Assembly: GCF_027596085.1 (NCBI RefSeq)
Contig: NC_072467.1
Span: 4,988,861 to 5,052,860, forward strand
From: Anoplopoma fimbria
Lineage: Eukaryota > Chordata > Actinopteri > Perciformes > Anoplopomatidae
DNA length: 64,000 bases
Reading direction: 5' to 3'
Positions 1-15,330 of the stretch are shown piece after piece (the stretch's first letter is position 1; each line of letters begins with the position of its first letter). The notes under the pieces are model-generated. The model saw only the letters and a program-made list of their open reading frames with translations. It was not told where the DNA came from and searched no databases. The position numbers and the translations under genes are program-made.

Positions 1-724
1 GTATATCATCCTGTCACAATTATGACGTTTGTTCATAAATACCAACCAATCTCCTCTCCACCTGGCTAAGTCACATGCGCTTGTGCTTATGCACGCACCG
101 TACACAAACAAAGACATATGGACACACACCACGTGCGGTGGAACGCACATGCACACTGCAAATAAAAAAAAAAAAAAAAAACAGACACATCTGGCTGGGT
201 GCCCTACCGCGGGTCTGAGGATTGACCTCCACACACAGACAAAGAGACTGATACACATTCAGGAAACATGCATTGAAGCACCTAACACACAAATGAATGC
301 ACCCGTTCTACACATTACAAACACAAACACACACAAACAAACAAATGCACGCCCATAGACACCCACTTACTCACTGACACGCACACACACTGCAATTAAT
401 AGGGAGGCAGGTCTCTGGTGAGAGAGAGAAAGTGCCTGTTCAGCACATACAGTACAAGCAGAATATGCAATTTCCTCCAGTTAAGTCTGTATTAAATTGA
501 TTTCTTCTTTCACTGACACGGACCGGGTTTTTCCCCCCTAATGAAAGCTGGATAATCTACAGGTTTTCCCTTTCCTGAAATCAAGTTACAAATCAAGCAA
601 TTGCAGGGGCAGATATGGGAAAGGTGAAGGAAGGACATGGGATGATTTTCCAGATGAGAAACATGGAGAATGAGGCACATACGTGCTGCTACTCTTAACG
701 CAGACATCAGGGGCAGCTCGCTCT

Positions 725-778
725 CACACACACTCTCTCACACACACACTCTCTCACACACACTCTCTCACACACACT

Positions 779-812
<34 letters not shown>
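725..812. repeat. (CTCTCACACACA)n / (CA)n microsatellite
   Basis: Several CTCTCACACACA units pass into a pure CA run. Confidence 0.9.
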
Positions 813-815
<3 letters not shown>

Positions 816-1053
816 AAAGGCCAGGCCACGGTTAAGTACATGCCGACATTTGCCTTCAGTGACGTACTAAGGCTTCAGCAGGCCATGTTAGTAAACACTG
901 CATTAATGACTGTAATTAATGAAACACATTAATTAGTAAGCACTTCAATTAGTTAATCCCTCACTCAGACCTGACAAGGAGTCATGTGGAGACTGCAGAG
1001 AAACACTGAGCATGCTGAGAAAAACACAAAGGAGGAGGGAGGACGGTAGGTAA

Positions 1054-1054
<1 letters not shown>

Positions 1055-1115
<61 letters not shown>
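1055..1115. repeat. (TA)n microsatellite
   Basis: About 30 uninterrupted TA units. Confidence 0.95.
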
Positions 1116-1117
<2 letters not shown>

Positions 1118-1169
1118 CCTTCAGCTGATGAAAATTGCAATACCACAATATATAAATACTCCATTCCTA

Positions 1170-1615
1170 TTCTTCTATAAAAAAATTTACTTATTCAAAT
1201 ATATTGGGGAGTATCAGCAATATGTACTTTAAATAAACCAAGAGTACTCATTGTGCAGACAAAATGGCAGTGTTACATTTTATATTATATAAATATTAAT
1301 AACAATTTTTGAACATGCGAGCAGAATCTTAATGTTGCAGCTTGAGATGATGCAATTTTGACATTATATACTGCTGTGTGTTATTTTATAGTATAGTGAT
1401 GTATTATATTTTATATGCTCATTAAAAAATTTCAAAATCTTAATCTGCAATGAAACTTTTAACTTTGATTGTCAAATAAATGTAGTGAAATTTAAAGTAC
1501 AATATTTCCCTGTAGTGTGGTGGAATAGACGTATATGCATCAAATGGAAATACTTAAATAAAAATAAGTAGAGTAATTGAGTAAATTAGGCTACTTTCCA
1601 CCACTACATGTAGTA
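1170..1615 (-). repeat. Diverged teleost dispersed repeat, second copy
   Basis: An AT-rich stretch containing TTAATGTTGCAGCTTGAGAT, ATATACTGCTGTGTG, ATAAATGTAGTGAAAT, TACAATATTTCCCTGTAG, ATGGAAATACTTAAATAAAA and a final GGCTACTTTCCACCACTAC. I recall this wording from a very common fish repeat. It appears to be the same family as 32530-32995 in the other orientation. Class uncertain. Confidence 0.5.
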
Positions 1616-2163
1616 TGTATCAGTGTAAATTGGAAAAATCAGGCAAAAATATAATCTAATTAATTTAATATAATCTAATTTAATATAAACAGGACACAAT
1701 GTACACAAATATAATGTAATAAATGATGATAGTAATAATTATTTGCATTTTAATTTAATTATTGTTTGTGCAAATACATAAAACTGCCTGAATAAGGTTG
1801 TTGCCAAAAAAGAAAAAGTAAAGGAGAACATTTTAAAGCGAAGGGATGCATTAGTGTGTCTGTGAGTTAAAGGTCCAAGAAGACTTTATGTTGTAGCTTG
1901 AGGTATAATCACGCCTGTTCTTGACTTACTTTGGAGAATTTTCTTTACCTTCAAGAAGAAAGACAGACAGGTCAAAGAGAGAGAAAAATACAGAAAAAGA
2001 GATAGAAAGAGCGTGCGAGAGCCCGAGACAGTGAGAGAGAGAGACAGAGATGGGAAATGAAAAGGACAGGGCGGTCATCATAATTGCAGAGTTTGCTTTT
2101 CGGATGCAGACAGACCAGGGCCATGGGGCCTGAGGCAGATATCAGATTCCACACAAACACACA

Positions 2164-2167
<4 letters not shown>

Positions 2168-2222
<55 letters not shown>
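2168..2222. repeat. (CA)n microsatellite
   Basis: Pure CA run of about 55 bp. Confidence 0.95.
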
Positions 2223-2227
<5 letters not shown>

Positions 2228-2446
2228 AACTTACACATGCACCCATATATACCAACACACACACACAGAAAACATTCTGTGTAAGTGTTTTGTCATTACG
2301 GCAAAGGACAGCTGATGTCATTTGAAAAGTGTTTTGTGTGCATTTGTGTTCTATAACAGTGAAGGTGTGACTGGAGATGGTGACATCCAGCTTTCAATCC
2401 TAACAATGTTATTTTATAAACCTGCTCTCTGTCTTTCTGTTTCTAT

Positions 2447-2562
<116 letters not shown>

Positions 2563-5153
2563 ACGTCTTCATTTCTGCCTCTGCTTCACTTCTCCCCTCC
2601 TTCGTCCAGCGCAGAGTATGATCAGATTTACATTAAAAAGTGATGGAGATTTAAATAATGTGTCTATGTTCTCAGAAAGACATTAAGAGATTTTCATCTT
2701 CCTCTCTTCTTCCTCTCTGTCTCTTCCTCTCCATTTCCTCACCCTCTCCTGCTCCTATCTCCCTCCCTCATCTCGCCCTCTCCATCTCCGCCAGATTCGC
2801 AGACAGTGCACATTTTCCTGCGTGTCTTCAGTGTAACCGATACCCCTAACAACCAGGATTTTAATGCAATCCATATTGCTCCCTAATATTTCAGATCTTA
2901 GAATAAGCACTGGCAATTACATATTTACACCCAACTTATTTTGCAACTCTGCACAGGGACTTTAGAGTCTGGCTGAACGGCACGCACGGACTTAGATGCT
3001 GATTATGTTGTGGTAAGATAACAATATAGTCTGGGTAAAACTCCTGGACCCCGTGCACTTCTACTGTACATACAACTTTCTATTTGGCGTGTCAGCAATA
3101 AAGCTCAACTCTCGCAAGTACAAAATAATGTGTTCTTTTCAAGTGTGTCGGTAATGTGATTGCTTTATCTAAACCTGCTAGTTTTTCACTGTTTAATTTC
3201 TCCTGAAACACTTTGCATCATCTCTGTATCCGGAGGGCTGGTAAAGCAGCAGACACACTTGCAGGAATGCATTTACACATATGTACACTGTTGTTAGGGA
3301 ACACGCATCGCTGCAGAGATGATAAATTAAGCCCCTTTGATTTGGTTACCAAAGCTCTTTTTGTATCAGCTTCATAAAAACATAAGCATCACATAATTGA
3401 ATAAGAAAAGAATCTGGCAATTAAGAAACATGGAGGCCTTTGATGTGAGTAAGTGTATAATAGGCCTTTTGATGAGGGAGTGTTTTACACTCCGCAGGGT
3501 CTGGTATGCACTTTGATTAAAAGCTCTTTTGTTTGGCAATATTCTAAACTGCTTACCATTTTCCACTGTCACAATAGTTTAGCCTGGAAATACAAGAGAT
3601 TGTGCATTTTCTTTTCTCCTCTCTGGGATAAAGTCTCTTTCTTGCTCTGGTATAGAGTCACACAGTGAGCATTACAAGAGGAAGAAACGAACAAATGGAG
3701 CGACCTAAGATAAAATGTTTTAGAAGGGGAATCAGATATAAAACAATGAAAATAATCCTTATTATTATATGGTCATTTTCATAAACACATTCATTAGTTG
3801 TTAAGTCATCATTTACATGATCTATCCTGTCTGTTGATAAGGTCATATGGTTTTGCATTCTGTTCCAGTGTTACCCAGATTTGAATAATAGGATTCTCAT
3901 CATGCATCTTTAGCCCCTTGTCGCCTGATAATAGCCTGAAAGACGCTCGTTGAACAATGTAATAAATGCATCATGTGACCTCCGCATAGGTCGGGGGTCA
4001 GGGAGCCACGGATTGTCAACGGAGCGCTGGCCTGACAGAGGATAAATGACGCCTTGTAAACAAATTGAATTATTGCTTTAATTCATGCAGTCTGATTAAA
4101 TTTGCAGAGAGAAGAGTCCTTCACAAGGGAACAGAGGAGCGGAGGAATGACGGCGAGGATGAAGAGAAGAAGAAGAGGAGGAGAGGCAGTGGACGACGGG
4201 GCGTAGACACACACACCTTCTCCCTCCATCAGTCCGTCCCACTACGTCTTTGGCTCAAAGGGAGGAGAGTAACTACATTAACAATCCCGATCATCTCACA
4301 AGACTGCGAGCTGCTTTCCATAGACTTTTTGTCTCTCAGCTAAATGTAATCAGGTTGTGTTATACTGAGTTGGGCCAGGCCCTGACACCAACTGAGTGAC
4401 AATGAGCAGCAGACAGATCTGAATTTTATAAAACTTCAGTTTTAGATAGTGTTTAGATAGTGGATAATGAAAAGAAATCGTATATCAGGGTAAAAACAGA
4501 CTGAGTTTAATTAGGCAGCAGCTGGGGATTGAGGATAGTTAAATGTGAAGAAATCTTTTGAAGAAATTTGTGTAAGCTTATTGAAAAGGGCAAATGGGAA
4601 AGCCCATCTCCTATGGTACACCCCATGAACTTAAAAAACCCAGAATGAAACATCAGTATTAAGTTTGGTCTATCACCCAAAGCTGCATTAGGTCTCTCCT
4701 CAGTTTGCTCCTTAATTCCATCCGAGTAATCCCACATTATTGCCCTCTAACAGTACCCTAAACGGAGAATAAAAAGTTTGCTCCCCTCTAGCAGTGTATT
4801 ACCAGGAAACAACAGGCCCTCTCCTCATTAAGTTATAGATATAAATGCTCCAAAGCATGAAATTACCCCCGAGCCTCCCTCTCCAAATAACCTGGTTTGC
4901 AAACAAATGATCCGAGCACAAGCAGTAAAAGGCAGATTATTAAAATAATAGGAGGGATTTAAATTTGCATCCACAGAACAATTCAGCAAAGGACTGTGCA
5001 ATTACTCCTCCCCCTCCTCTTCCCTTGTTCATTCCACCTTTCCACTGGCAAGCAGAGTCCCTCGCACTTTATTGTGTCCATCTGTTCTTTATAAGAAACA
5101 GAAGCAGAGTTTGGTATCTTCAGTATCTGAATGATGGTGTGGAGTTTTAGCTT

Positions 5154-5268
<115 letters not shown>

Positions 5269-6045
5269 TCATCCAGAGGAGTGTGTGCACTTATCTGACA
5301 GTATCTAGTTATACCATCGTCAAAAACATGAGTCAATTTACATGCCCACACTTTCTTTTCTCCTCGGCCCTCACCCTTATTTCTCTGTCTCACACTATGA
5401 TAAATATCTAACTTTATCTTGAGACAATAATAGTCCCTCCTCCTATGCTGGAGTAAATGGGGACAGATGAGAGAGTGAGGAGAGCAGGAACAGACGAGGC
5501 AAAGGGTGCCCAGGTCCGCATTACCTCTGAGTTATGGCCTCCATTTGCATCTCAATCAGCCTCTTTGTAGAGCCCACCACCTTGGTAACACCCCCATCAC
5601 ACCGCAGCCACCCCGGGTTATCAGGGAGATTTAGTGGGACCCGCAGCCTACCGTTGGCACCCCCTGGCTGGGGCTCGCAGCTCATTCCCAGCCCCTGGTC
5701 TCGCTAAGGGCCCTCTGGGCCACATCCAAACACAGGAGAATGGCAGCACTTAACAAGACTGAGGAAGACCGAAATAGACGAGCAGCAGGAACACGCCATA
5801 AAAACAGAGGGAAAACAAAGCACCCGCGTGATTGTAAGAGATGTTCAGGCATAGATGTCTGCATAGTGTTCTGTATTGCTGCCTCATTATAGCAGGAGGG
5901 GAAAAAAAGAAAACAAACTTGAACTTGTGACCTTAAGTGAGAACATTTTATCTCAGAGTTGATGAAGGCGATGACACCATCCCACTGCTCCCCTGCAGCA
6001 AACACGGGCTCGCCCTTACATGTAATGGGAGTATGTGCACCCACA

Positions 6046-6046
<1 letters not shown>

Positions 6047-6131
<85 letters not shown>

Positions 6132-6150
6132 ACACGCACACACACACACA
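6047..6150. repeat. (CA)n microsatellite, interrupted
   Basis: CA run with several CATA and one CG interruption. Confidence 0.95.
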
Positions 6151-7369
6151 GCTATATGGTGTGATTTGCAGATAGTGAATGCTCCACTTGAGAGTTGCCT
6201 CTCTAGTTAGCGCTGTCTCATGGCTGAACCCTGCTAAGGTATTATTACTTATACTCAGCCCTATTGATATTGTGACTCCAGCATCTGTTCACCTCCTTGT
6301 TACTGCCTGGACCACAGCGTCCTATCTGCCTGCGTGCATGCCATGTGTGTGTGTGAGTTAGTGTGTGTTGGTGTGTGTATCCCGGACCTCTGGGGTAGAG
6401 AGTAGTCACTGTGCTCAGATGAAGACTAGAGGCTGAGGAGGCTAATAGAGGAACACTCGACACACCAGGGGCCTAATCAACTGCGAAGGCCGCGTACCCA
6501 CAGCTCCAAACCTCTCTCTAACACAAACGCTCTCTGGCCTTTCTTTCCTCCCCTCTAATCTCACCGATACTCTAAACTCCACACTCCACACACCGACGCC
6601 ACGTCGCACAAAGCTTGTAGAAAAACAACAATGAAAGAGAAAGGGCAAGACTGGAAACCAAACTTAAGCTGAAAACACAGATGGTTCAGGTGAGCAGAGC
6701 AAAAAGACTAAACAAAAAGGGACGCAGGAGGAGAGAGGAGATGGAGAGACTCGGAATGAGGAGCTGCGTTTCAGTTATCAGAATCAAATATTAGTGAGGA
6801 AAAAAAAACTGGGGAGTGGGCAACATTAATCAAAGTGTTCACCTAGTGGGCAGCCATATGGCAGATCAGCACGCCAACAGTGCAAACTTGCTGATCTTCA
6901 GTAACGGGGTGCAATTAATTCCACTGGCTGCATTCATCTCTCTCACACACACTGAAGGAAGGGAGGTAGAAAATAAGGAGAGGGAACAGAGGAGGGTTTG
7001 TTATGACTCTTTACTCTTCCTCTTCAACTCTCTCTCTCTCTCTCTCTCTCTCTGAACAGAGGAATCAAACCCAGGTGATGAATGGGGTGGACACAAGGGC
7101 CTCAGGTAGCCGCTGTGGCGATGGTGGGTGGAGTGATGGGAGGGTGGGACAAGAAAAAGTGGAAGTGGAAGCTGAGAGAGAAGGACAGCAGTGGCCAAAG
7201 GGGATTTGTCTATTCTAAAATTTGGTCGAGGTATTAAGTAAAACCTTAAAATCTATAATTATGTGCGTGTTTCTTTTCTTAACCAAGACTTTTTAAATGC
7301 GGTGCATATTATTAGATCCTTGTTTATCTCTGAATCAAGTTATACTCATTCAGTGACAAAAAAAAAAAA

Positions 7370-7375
<6 letters not shown>

Positions 7376-7427
<52 letters not shown>
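7376..7427. repeat. (TA)n microsatellite
   Basis: TA run of about 50 bp after a short A run. Confidence 0.93.
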
Positions 7428-7429
<2 letters not shown>

Positions 7430-8063
7430 CTAAGATATTAAGGATTACATTTCCTAAAAGTTTACAGAGGCTCATGTACCAAAAAAATCCCTTAAATTGA
7501 CAAAGTCAGAACGCCATGCTATTTATGATCCAACCTAGTGAGTGGAAGGCACACACACTACCACTGCCTCATAAATTCAATGTTTTTCCAATTATCTGGC
7601 CCGTATAATAGCCATTTCTACACAAGGCTGTGCTAATAAAACACTGTCAATTAACACTTTCCAACTCCACTAAAAATCACTGTAGTGGCCATAAAATCCT
7701 TTAGAATGTGTCAAAAAAAACTTTTTATTAAGGTAATTTGAATGTATGGTTTCAGAGAGTAGGAACTAAAGTTTTCATTCTGAGCAACTGAGGCCAAGAA
7801 GAAATTGGCAGCTTACCCTCAACACACAATCTCAGTTCATCTAGGCTGAAGTCTCTGCGCAAGATTAAACAAAATACAGTGTTTAATCAGATATAAATTC
7901 ATTAAAATGTAAATTAAAAGAGCAAACATGATGATGATAAGTGACGTCATTCTCAGTCATTTCTTCTTCAGTTGGATAGAGAAAGCTTTTTATGGGAGAA
8001 GATGGTCAGCGTTTATGAATTCACTTGGTGAGCCGGCAGAATAAAGTGAAAGCCTGAGCACAG

Positions 8064-8064
<1 letters not shown>

Positions 8065-8100
<36 letters not shown>
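8065..8100. repeat. (CA)n microsatellite
   Basis: Pure CA run of about 36 bp. Confidence 0.93.
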
Positions 8101-8104
<4 letters not shown>

Positions 8105-9929
8105 CGGCTCTCAAACCTCTTTTGGTTTTATGTAAAATTAGCTTCTCCCCTGGCTCTTAACACAAGCTCATCTCCATTAGCCGCAACCTAGTAAAACTGA
8201 CTCGTGCAAATGAGTTGTGGATATGCATTCCCCCGGCCCTCTCATCTCTCCCATCCATACAAATATACTGCATCTGCTATCTCATGTCCATAGTCCGTAA
8301 GTCAGCTCATCCCATAGGCCTAGTCACCATACCACCCATACCAATATCATAAATGACTGTGGGGGAAGCCTTCATTAGGGCACGCTGCCCCTCCACCCCT
8401 CTAATCAGAGCATTTTCCTTGTGCGCGTTGGGATGGTGCTTTATGGCCCAAATGGGGCTCTGTTAATGAGGAAGTACACATGTCTCCATTTCCTGTCTAG
8501 CCAGGTCGGCAGTTCCTGTATTTGGCCCCATTATAATCACAAGGCTTTTTTAATGAGCTATATTCATCTTGGTCATGCATCAAACACCATGTAGACATAC
8601 AATAACAGAATAAATGAAAGGATGAACAGAATTAATTACATTAATACTCTTGACAAACATCATGACTTAGCCATGGCCGTTATTACCAACCTTTGGAGAT
8701 GAGAGGATATAAATTACAAAATGGGGGGTCAGGGTAGAATGTTATATGTGTTTTATCTCTCTCAAAACTGGGTTGATAACTATTCAATGCACTCAAAGCA
8801 ACATGGGTTTAAACCCACATGATGACAGCTGAATAATTGCAAAGTCACAGAAAATTCTGTTTCCACAAACTCTGTGCTGTGTCATGTTCTGCTCTCGGCC
8901 CGCTCATTCTCCTCAATCCACCTCTACACACCTCTGATCCCTCACTGTCCCCCATCTTTCCGTCCCTCCATCATCCCCTCTTCACTCCCAGGCCTCGTTG
9001 ACATTAACCTGGAGCACTCACATTTTCCCATGGTTCTCCATGTTGCTCTCCGCATGTCAGAGCGGGAGGCTTTATGGCCCACATCCATCAGCGTCACATG
9101 CCAGGATTTATGGGAGATGGAGTCCAAACCTGATCGCTCTGAATCAGTCTTGCTGAAGCCGACCCCTGGGCAGCTGTGGGACGTAATGGATGAGCATCCC
9201 CCCCCCACCTCACCTCACCTCTCTTCACCCACACTCTGCACTCCTCTCTCTTCATCTCTCATGATTTTCTTACTCCCCTCTGCCCATCAGTCCAGTCCTC
9301 TTCCTTGCCCTATATGGCTCATCTTGGTCATTCGTTCAAACCTAATGGAGATTTGGTTACCAAAAATTAATGAGGCAGAGTCACTGAAGGAAATATAAGT
9401 GCACGTGCATCAACATACACTCAGACAGACTAAAGCTCATCATTCACTGCTGTGTGTAGGGTTTTCATTTGGGCTAATTTATCATGACACTGTATTAATA
9501 GGCAGCAGTGCCCTTCAGAGGAAAGATGAGAGGCACCAATTACCCCAGTTCACTGCCACAGACGGACCTGTAGGAATGACGAGAGTCTGTCAAATGACTC
9601 TGTCCAGTAACTGACGAGGGAGAAGACGCTCAGGGGATGCGAGTTCAGATTTAGATCTCATTCTTTCCCAAACATTTTTAACCACAACTTTGTATTTCTA
9701 CGAAAGCCTTTCTAAAATCCAAAGAATTAAAAAAATATTTTCTTCTGACTGAGTCCACTAAGTCCTGTCCCGATCGTTACTGTTGCTATGACTGTTCTCA
9801 TTGTTCTTCATTGTCTACAGTCCGATTAGCTTGAGATGAGAGACTGGAGTTGAGAGATGATGTGTACTTAGCCTCTCAGAATTTGAATCCTTCCCCTGTG
9901 TGTTTTCAGTTCAGTTTTTAGTTTTCAGT

Positions 9930-10060
9930 TTCGAAAAAAACAAGATGGCAAGGGACAAAATGCCGAGCTGGAGGCTTCAAAACAACAGTCCACAAACCAA
10001 TGGGTGATGTCACAGCCACTCCGTCCACTTCGTATATACAGTCTATGTATCCCACTCTTT
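9930..10060. repeat. Probable fish dispersed repeat fragment
   Basis: ACAAGATGGCAAGG, AACCAATGGGTGATGTCACA and TCGTATATACAGTCTATG occur in sequence. I recall this set of motifs as a recurrent teleost interspersed repeat, but cannot name its family or its ends. Confidence 0.4.
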
Positions 10061-11663
10061 CACCGAAGCTCCTTACACGTCGCTTAGTCATGGGGAGAAA
10101 TCCAAAGCTTGACAGGTCTGCTGTGCCTAGTCCCAGTTGCTAAGCTAAGATTGGACATTTGCCTTTCAGGGGACAGTCAATTACCAAAATACTGATTAAA
10201 ACTGTAGAAAAAAAAAATCAAATCCATTAAAACAGCATTGGTGGAACAAAAAAGCTCCCAAAAGTTTGAGGCATCATGCTTGCTCCTCGTGGCGTCCAGC
10301 CCTCTGCAGAATGATTAAGCTGAGCCCCTGTGGTCTACATATAATGACTGAGGGAGTAAGAGGTTAAAGGTCAAACTCTGTTCACTGGTTTACAGCAGGT
10401 TTTATTACTGTTATTTGATATATTTACCCAACCTGTTCACCTTCTAACCTGCTTCTATATAGAGCTGGTTATCTAAAAGTTGCACAGCACACACACGCAT
10501 GCACATGCACACGCAAACACAAACACACTCATGCTCATTTCTTAACTGGAACACACAAAATAATATTGCCCTGCGGCCCCCCAAACAGGTCGGTACCCTA
10601 ATAAAGGCTTTACACTATAAAAGAAACACAGTGAGGCAGCTCCGACACCTCTGAGGCTCCCTCAGCATACACACAGACACACACACATCCACACACACAT
10701 CCACACACGAGGGCTGGGCCTGGTCACAGGTCAGGAGAGCCTGTAGCTCTCCGTGGTGCAGGGGAGCAGAGCCGCTTGAACCTGTAATATGCTCCTCTCT
10801 CCCCTGGTGCCACTTGTTGGGGTTTTAGTGCAGGGGAAATTACACCTGCTTTCTGGCCTGAGACCAGCCCTGACACACAGAGATGACTGAAACTGTGGGG
10901 ATTACATTACACGCTCACAAACACACAGACACGGGAACATACCTGAGAGGAACGTGGAAAGTCAGACAGAGGGAGGACATGGTTGGGCTAGGATATGTTG
11001 CATTTATACCCAAGAATCAATGATCAACAAAACACTTTATAGGAGTGCTTTACACACACCGTTAAAACTAGTACTGTTTTGAAAGTATTAGCAGCCAAAA
11101 CAGCAATAATTAACACCTGGTGTTCATCCAGCATCCTCACAGGTGAGCCGCCTCAGTGGATGAAAAGAATAAAGAGGCTTTACCATACAAACACAGCTTG
11201 CATGGTGTGAAAATAAAGTAAAACTGTTTTTTATTCACTTCTTACATAAGATCAATCTTGTGTAACAAAGCACTGTAAGATTAGGATGCATTATGCTGCT
11301 AACACCGTTCTGTAGGCCTAATCATTTGCCAATGTGTAGGCTTAATCACTGGTTAGACAGGGAAGCCGTTTCATCATGTACGAAATGTTCAACTAAAATG
11401 AACACAACATCAAGCCTACTCTGCAAGTCAAATGTGAGCTGAGAGATAATCATTGATATGGGGCAGGAGAGAATGAAACTAATAAAAAGGCAGTGTATCA
11501 AAGTATCGCAGTTAAGCATTAGTCACGTGAGGGCAACTACGCCACAACTCTGGTGTTCTCTAAATGAATCCCCCTCGTCCCATGCTTGATTTATGGACCT
11601 GTAAAAACACACGTTGTTTTTAATCTACTGCTGCCTGAATCTGCCCCTCTAATGAAATGTGGA

Positions 11664-11793
<130 letters not shown>

Positions 11794-13829
11794 ATAATGA
11801 TGTATGGGCTGAGGTCTGATTCTTTGAGCATGAATTTTCTCTCTGATAAATATGCATTCAGTTACACAGACTGATTAAGCTGTAAACCAGTGTTAACTCT
11901 GTGTCAAAACACATACAAACACACACATATACATACGTACATGTACATGCACACACACACACAAACACACACACACATAAATGCACACAACTTCCCAGAA
12001 AATAATGATAGCTGTGCCTGGGGCAGGATTGTTTGGATGCCTGGAGCGGTTCACTGATATCAATTCCATGAGACCTGACTGCAGAGGATATCCTATAAAC
12101 ACAAGACAGGGCTCAGAGACACAGCCGTATCAGCCAGAGACATTTTACAGAGTCAGGAATGATGTTTTGCACTAAAATGCAATATATTGATCCTGAGGAA
12201 GTACAATTAATATAACTCAATACAATCCTACGAATAAACGTGGTAAATACACGGCAAAAATAAAAAATTGCCAAGTACCTATGGCTCTGTAAAAAGCGAC
12301 ATTTTTGTTTGGAAAATCCCACTTTTGATCTCTGTTTTTGTTCACAAATAAACACTTAAAACGGATCATTTTTAACAGCCCATTCTTATCCCCGTTTCTT
12401 TTAGAGAGAGCACTTATATGTGACTTACGGTGTGAGAATAGTCGGACGTGGCAGCTGTTGACTTGTTGTGACGCACATGTCTGTTCATTAGCGGACAATC
12501 CCTCCGTCCTTCACAATAAACACATACTGACAGCAGGGGACATGCATGCACACTCCTCTCCTGTTATTTTTTCTTCTCATATTTTAAACGCAATCAGACA
12601 TGGACGTAAAGGCCACAAAAAATGGGAGCACGTTGGTACACCTACGTGCTCATTTAGTTCCCAACGCGTCTGAATAAACTCTCGGTGAGTTATGAAAGAA
12701 GACGAGAGACAGCATCAGACATTAAAATCTCACAGAGACATCAAACACAGCATTACATCTAATTAGCCGATTGCATCCCCTATGAACTTTATCGTGGGAT
12801 CTGAGAGCCATGTGCTAATTTCAAACTGTGCTAAAGATGCTAAAAAGCTCCGGGTAATATCGGATAAATGTTATAGCCAGTTGCCAGATGGTTCCTGCAT
12901 TCAACATTACTGTGTTTGCTTGTTTGGCAGACATCAACTAAGCCTCAGTCTATTTGGCTGCAGCTTATTACAACTGGCTCATCTCCTGATTTAAAACATT
13001 ACAGTGTGTGCTGGACTTGTCTCTCTGCGGTCAGCACTTCTCAGACTTCAATAAAAACATTCTCTGCTGGCAGAGAGAGGAAGAGTGAAAGAGATCCAAG
13101 CAACCTCTCACCCCTCTCATCATAAGAAGCCCTCGTCCCAGGGCGATGAGCCCACCTTCAGAGGGGAGAGTGAAAGAGTAAAGGATGAGAGTCTGTCAGG
13201 TTCAAACAACAAAGAGGTGCTGCCTTACACATCCTTCCTCAACCCGTCCCCTTCAGTGGCAGTGACATCATTTAAATCATTTAAATCCTCCCCAACATGA
13301 CCTATGGCAAGTGACCCGTCATTCTAACGCTCACACCTCCATGTGAGACGGCTGCCGAACTGCTTATTTAGCAGAAAATGCCACCCGGCTAACTATGTGA
13401 TTTATTCAAAATTATTCCTCCACGGTGCTCCTTCACACAGAGCGTTTGCCCATAGTTCACTGTGGTCCAGGCAATTAGGAGAAGGCCACACCTCTTCAGG
13501 AGACAGAGCACCTGGCTATAGCAGACAGACATAAGGAGGAGGAGGAGAGCTGAGCGGCGCACAGCTTTTCACGACGGGCCGGAATAACTAAGCAGAGCAG
13601 TGAGGGAGAGTGAGGAATGCAAGCCAGGCACTTTAGGATTCATTTAGGTTCCCCCATCTCCCTGGTCACTTTATTAGCAGTCTGGGAAGAGTGATGCATG
13701 TCCCAAAGCTATGCAAAATGCATAATCAAGCATTTAAATACACACCATGTAGATGGGTGTGTGCATGCATGTGCACATACTTGTGCACACATGCTGTACT
13801 TGTCGTGAGTATCATAGTTGCACAATCAT

Positions 13830-13861
<32 letters not shown>

Positions 13862-15269
13862 CTTACTAGTGTGAAACCTCAAGGTGTTCAACTCTTTCAC
13901 GTTTATACTAACAGTCTATACTACACAAAGCCTCCTTTAGTATTCCCACGAGCTGCATTGGAACAGTCACCTGTGTAATGTAAAGAAATCATCAATGGTA
14001 TATTACATTCAATCCTATGCAGTTCCAGAGCTTTGAGTGGTCGTTTGTTGGAGGAATCAGAGCTGGATAAATTTGTGGAAAAGGGGGTTTCCTCATCAAA
14101 TTTACATATCGCAATTCCACTCTCATTCCATCCATCCTTTCTGCTCTCTCTCCAGTACCCAGCCAATGAAGACTGTAGTAGGGGAAGAGGGACCTTTTTG
14201 TTCCCAGTCTGCAGACAGATTCCAGGTAGCAAACAAACAAATAAGTAAATAAAAAGAGATGAGAAGGGCTCCCTGGGGAGGTGGACGCATGCCACTAATA
14301 TGCAAGGAAACAGATTTTCACAATGCCTCATCCTGGAAATAAGGGGGAGCCGCCACTCCCTCAATGATTCAGTGGAAGCACCTGAGATTAGAGGAGACGA
14401 TTGGGAGAGCAGTAAGAGATGGAAGTGCAGGTGTAATGTCGGTATAGTCTTGGGACAATCTGAAAAGGGGCTCTAGGGCCGCTTAAGTACAAGCGTCGGC
14501 ATCACCAACAACAATCTCCACTGGATTTATCTCAGCTTTAACAGTAGCGTGTCAGCAAAACCACATGCAAAAAAATTACTTTGGCCTTTGCTTTCTAATG
14601 AAAGAGAGTCCACCACCACATGAGGTCTTCTAAACCATAAAAAGGTATCAGTATGGATGCTTTAATTTAAACAATTGAGAGAATCAGTTGCTTTTGTTTT
14701 GGTTGTTTGGGGAAAAATAAGCGTATGGCAGGATGTTGAAACATTTTAGGGAGTTTCGAAAATCAGATCAGGAAAAAAATTATAAGGGAAAAGAAGCTTA
14801 AGTGTAAAATCCTGCAAGAAATAAGACCTAAAAATGACTTATTATGATCTACTGGGTTCTCTGGCAGCAGAGAAGAATGTCACAGACCTGCTCACTGACC
14901 TGGGAAATGGGCTGCAATTTCCTTAATCATTGTGGGAGGAAAAGAAGAGGAAAAAAAAAGGTACGGAATCGAAGGGTGAACGGTGGGGGAGAAGGGTCTT
15001 TTGAGGCCTTTTTGAAAAAAGGAAAAAAAAAAAGAAAGCGCCAGTGAGCGAGGGAGGAGAGGGGAAGAGTGACTAAAAGAGCTGCATCCTGAGGCCCTGG
15101 AGGAAGCTGCAACCGACCAGGTCAGCATTTCACATGTGTCACTTCCTGTTGCCCTCAACGGGAGGAGCGTGGCATGGCATGGTGGCCAGCGGGGCACAGA
15201 GCCTGTCGGACTGACACAGGAGGTTATGCACCGGGCAAACGGACAAATGCAAGCACACATGCATCCACA

Positions 15270-15280
15270 CACACACACAT

Positions 15281-15315
<35 letters not shown>

Positions 15316-15330
15316 CACCACACACACAAA
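15270..15330. repeat. (CA)n microsatellite, imperfect
   Basis: CA runs separated by ATGCAC interruptions. Confidence 0.9.

Noticed and set aside
8874..9398. 174-codon plus-strand ORF inside wwox intron 5
   Set aside because: Its composition is low-complexity Ser/Pro/Leu from CT-rich DNA, I recognise no domain, and the flanking sequence shows no convincing splice sites or promoter.
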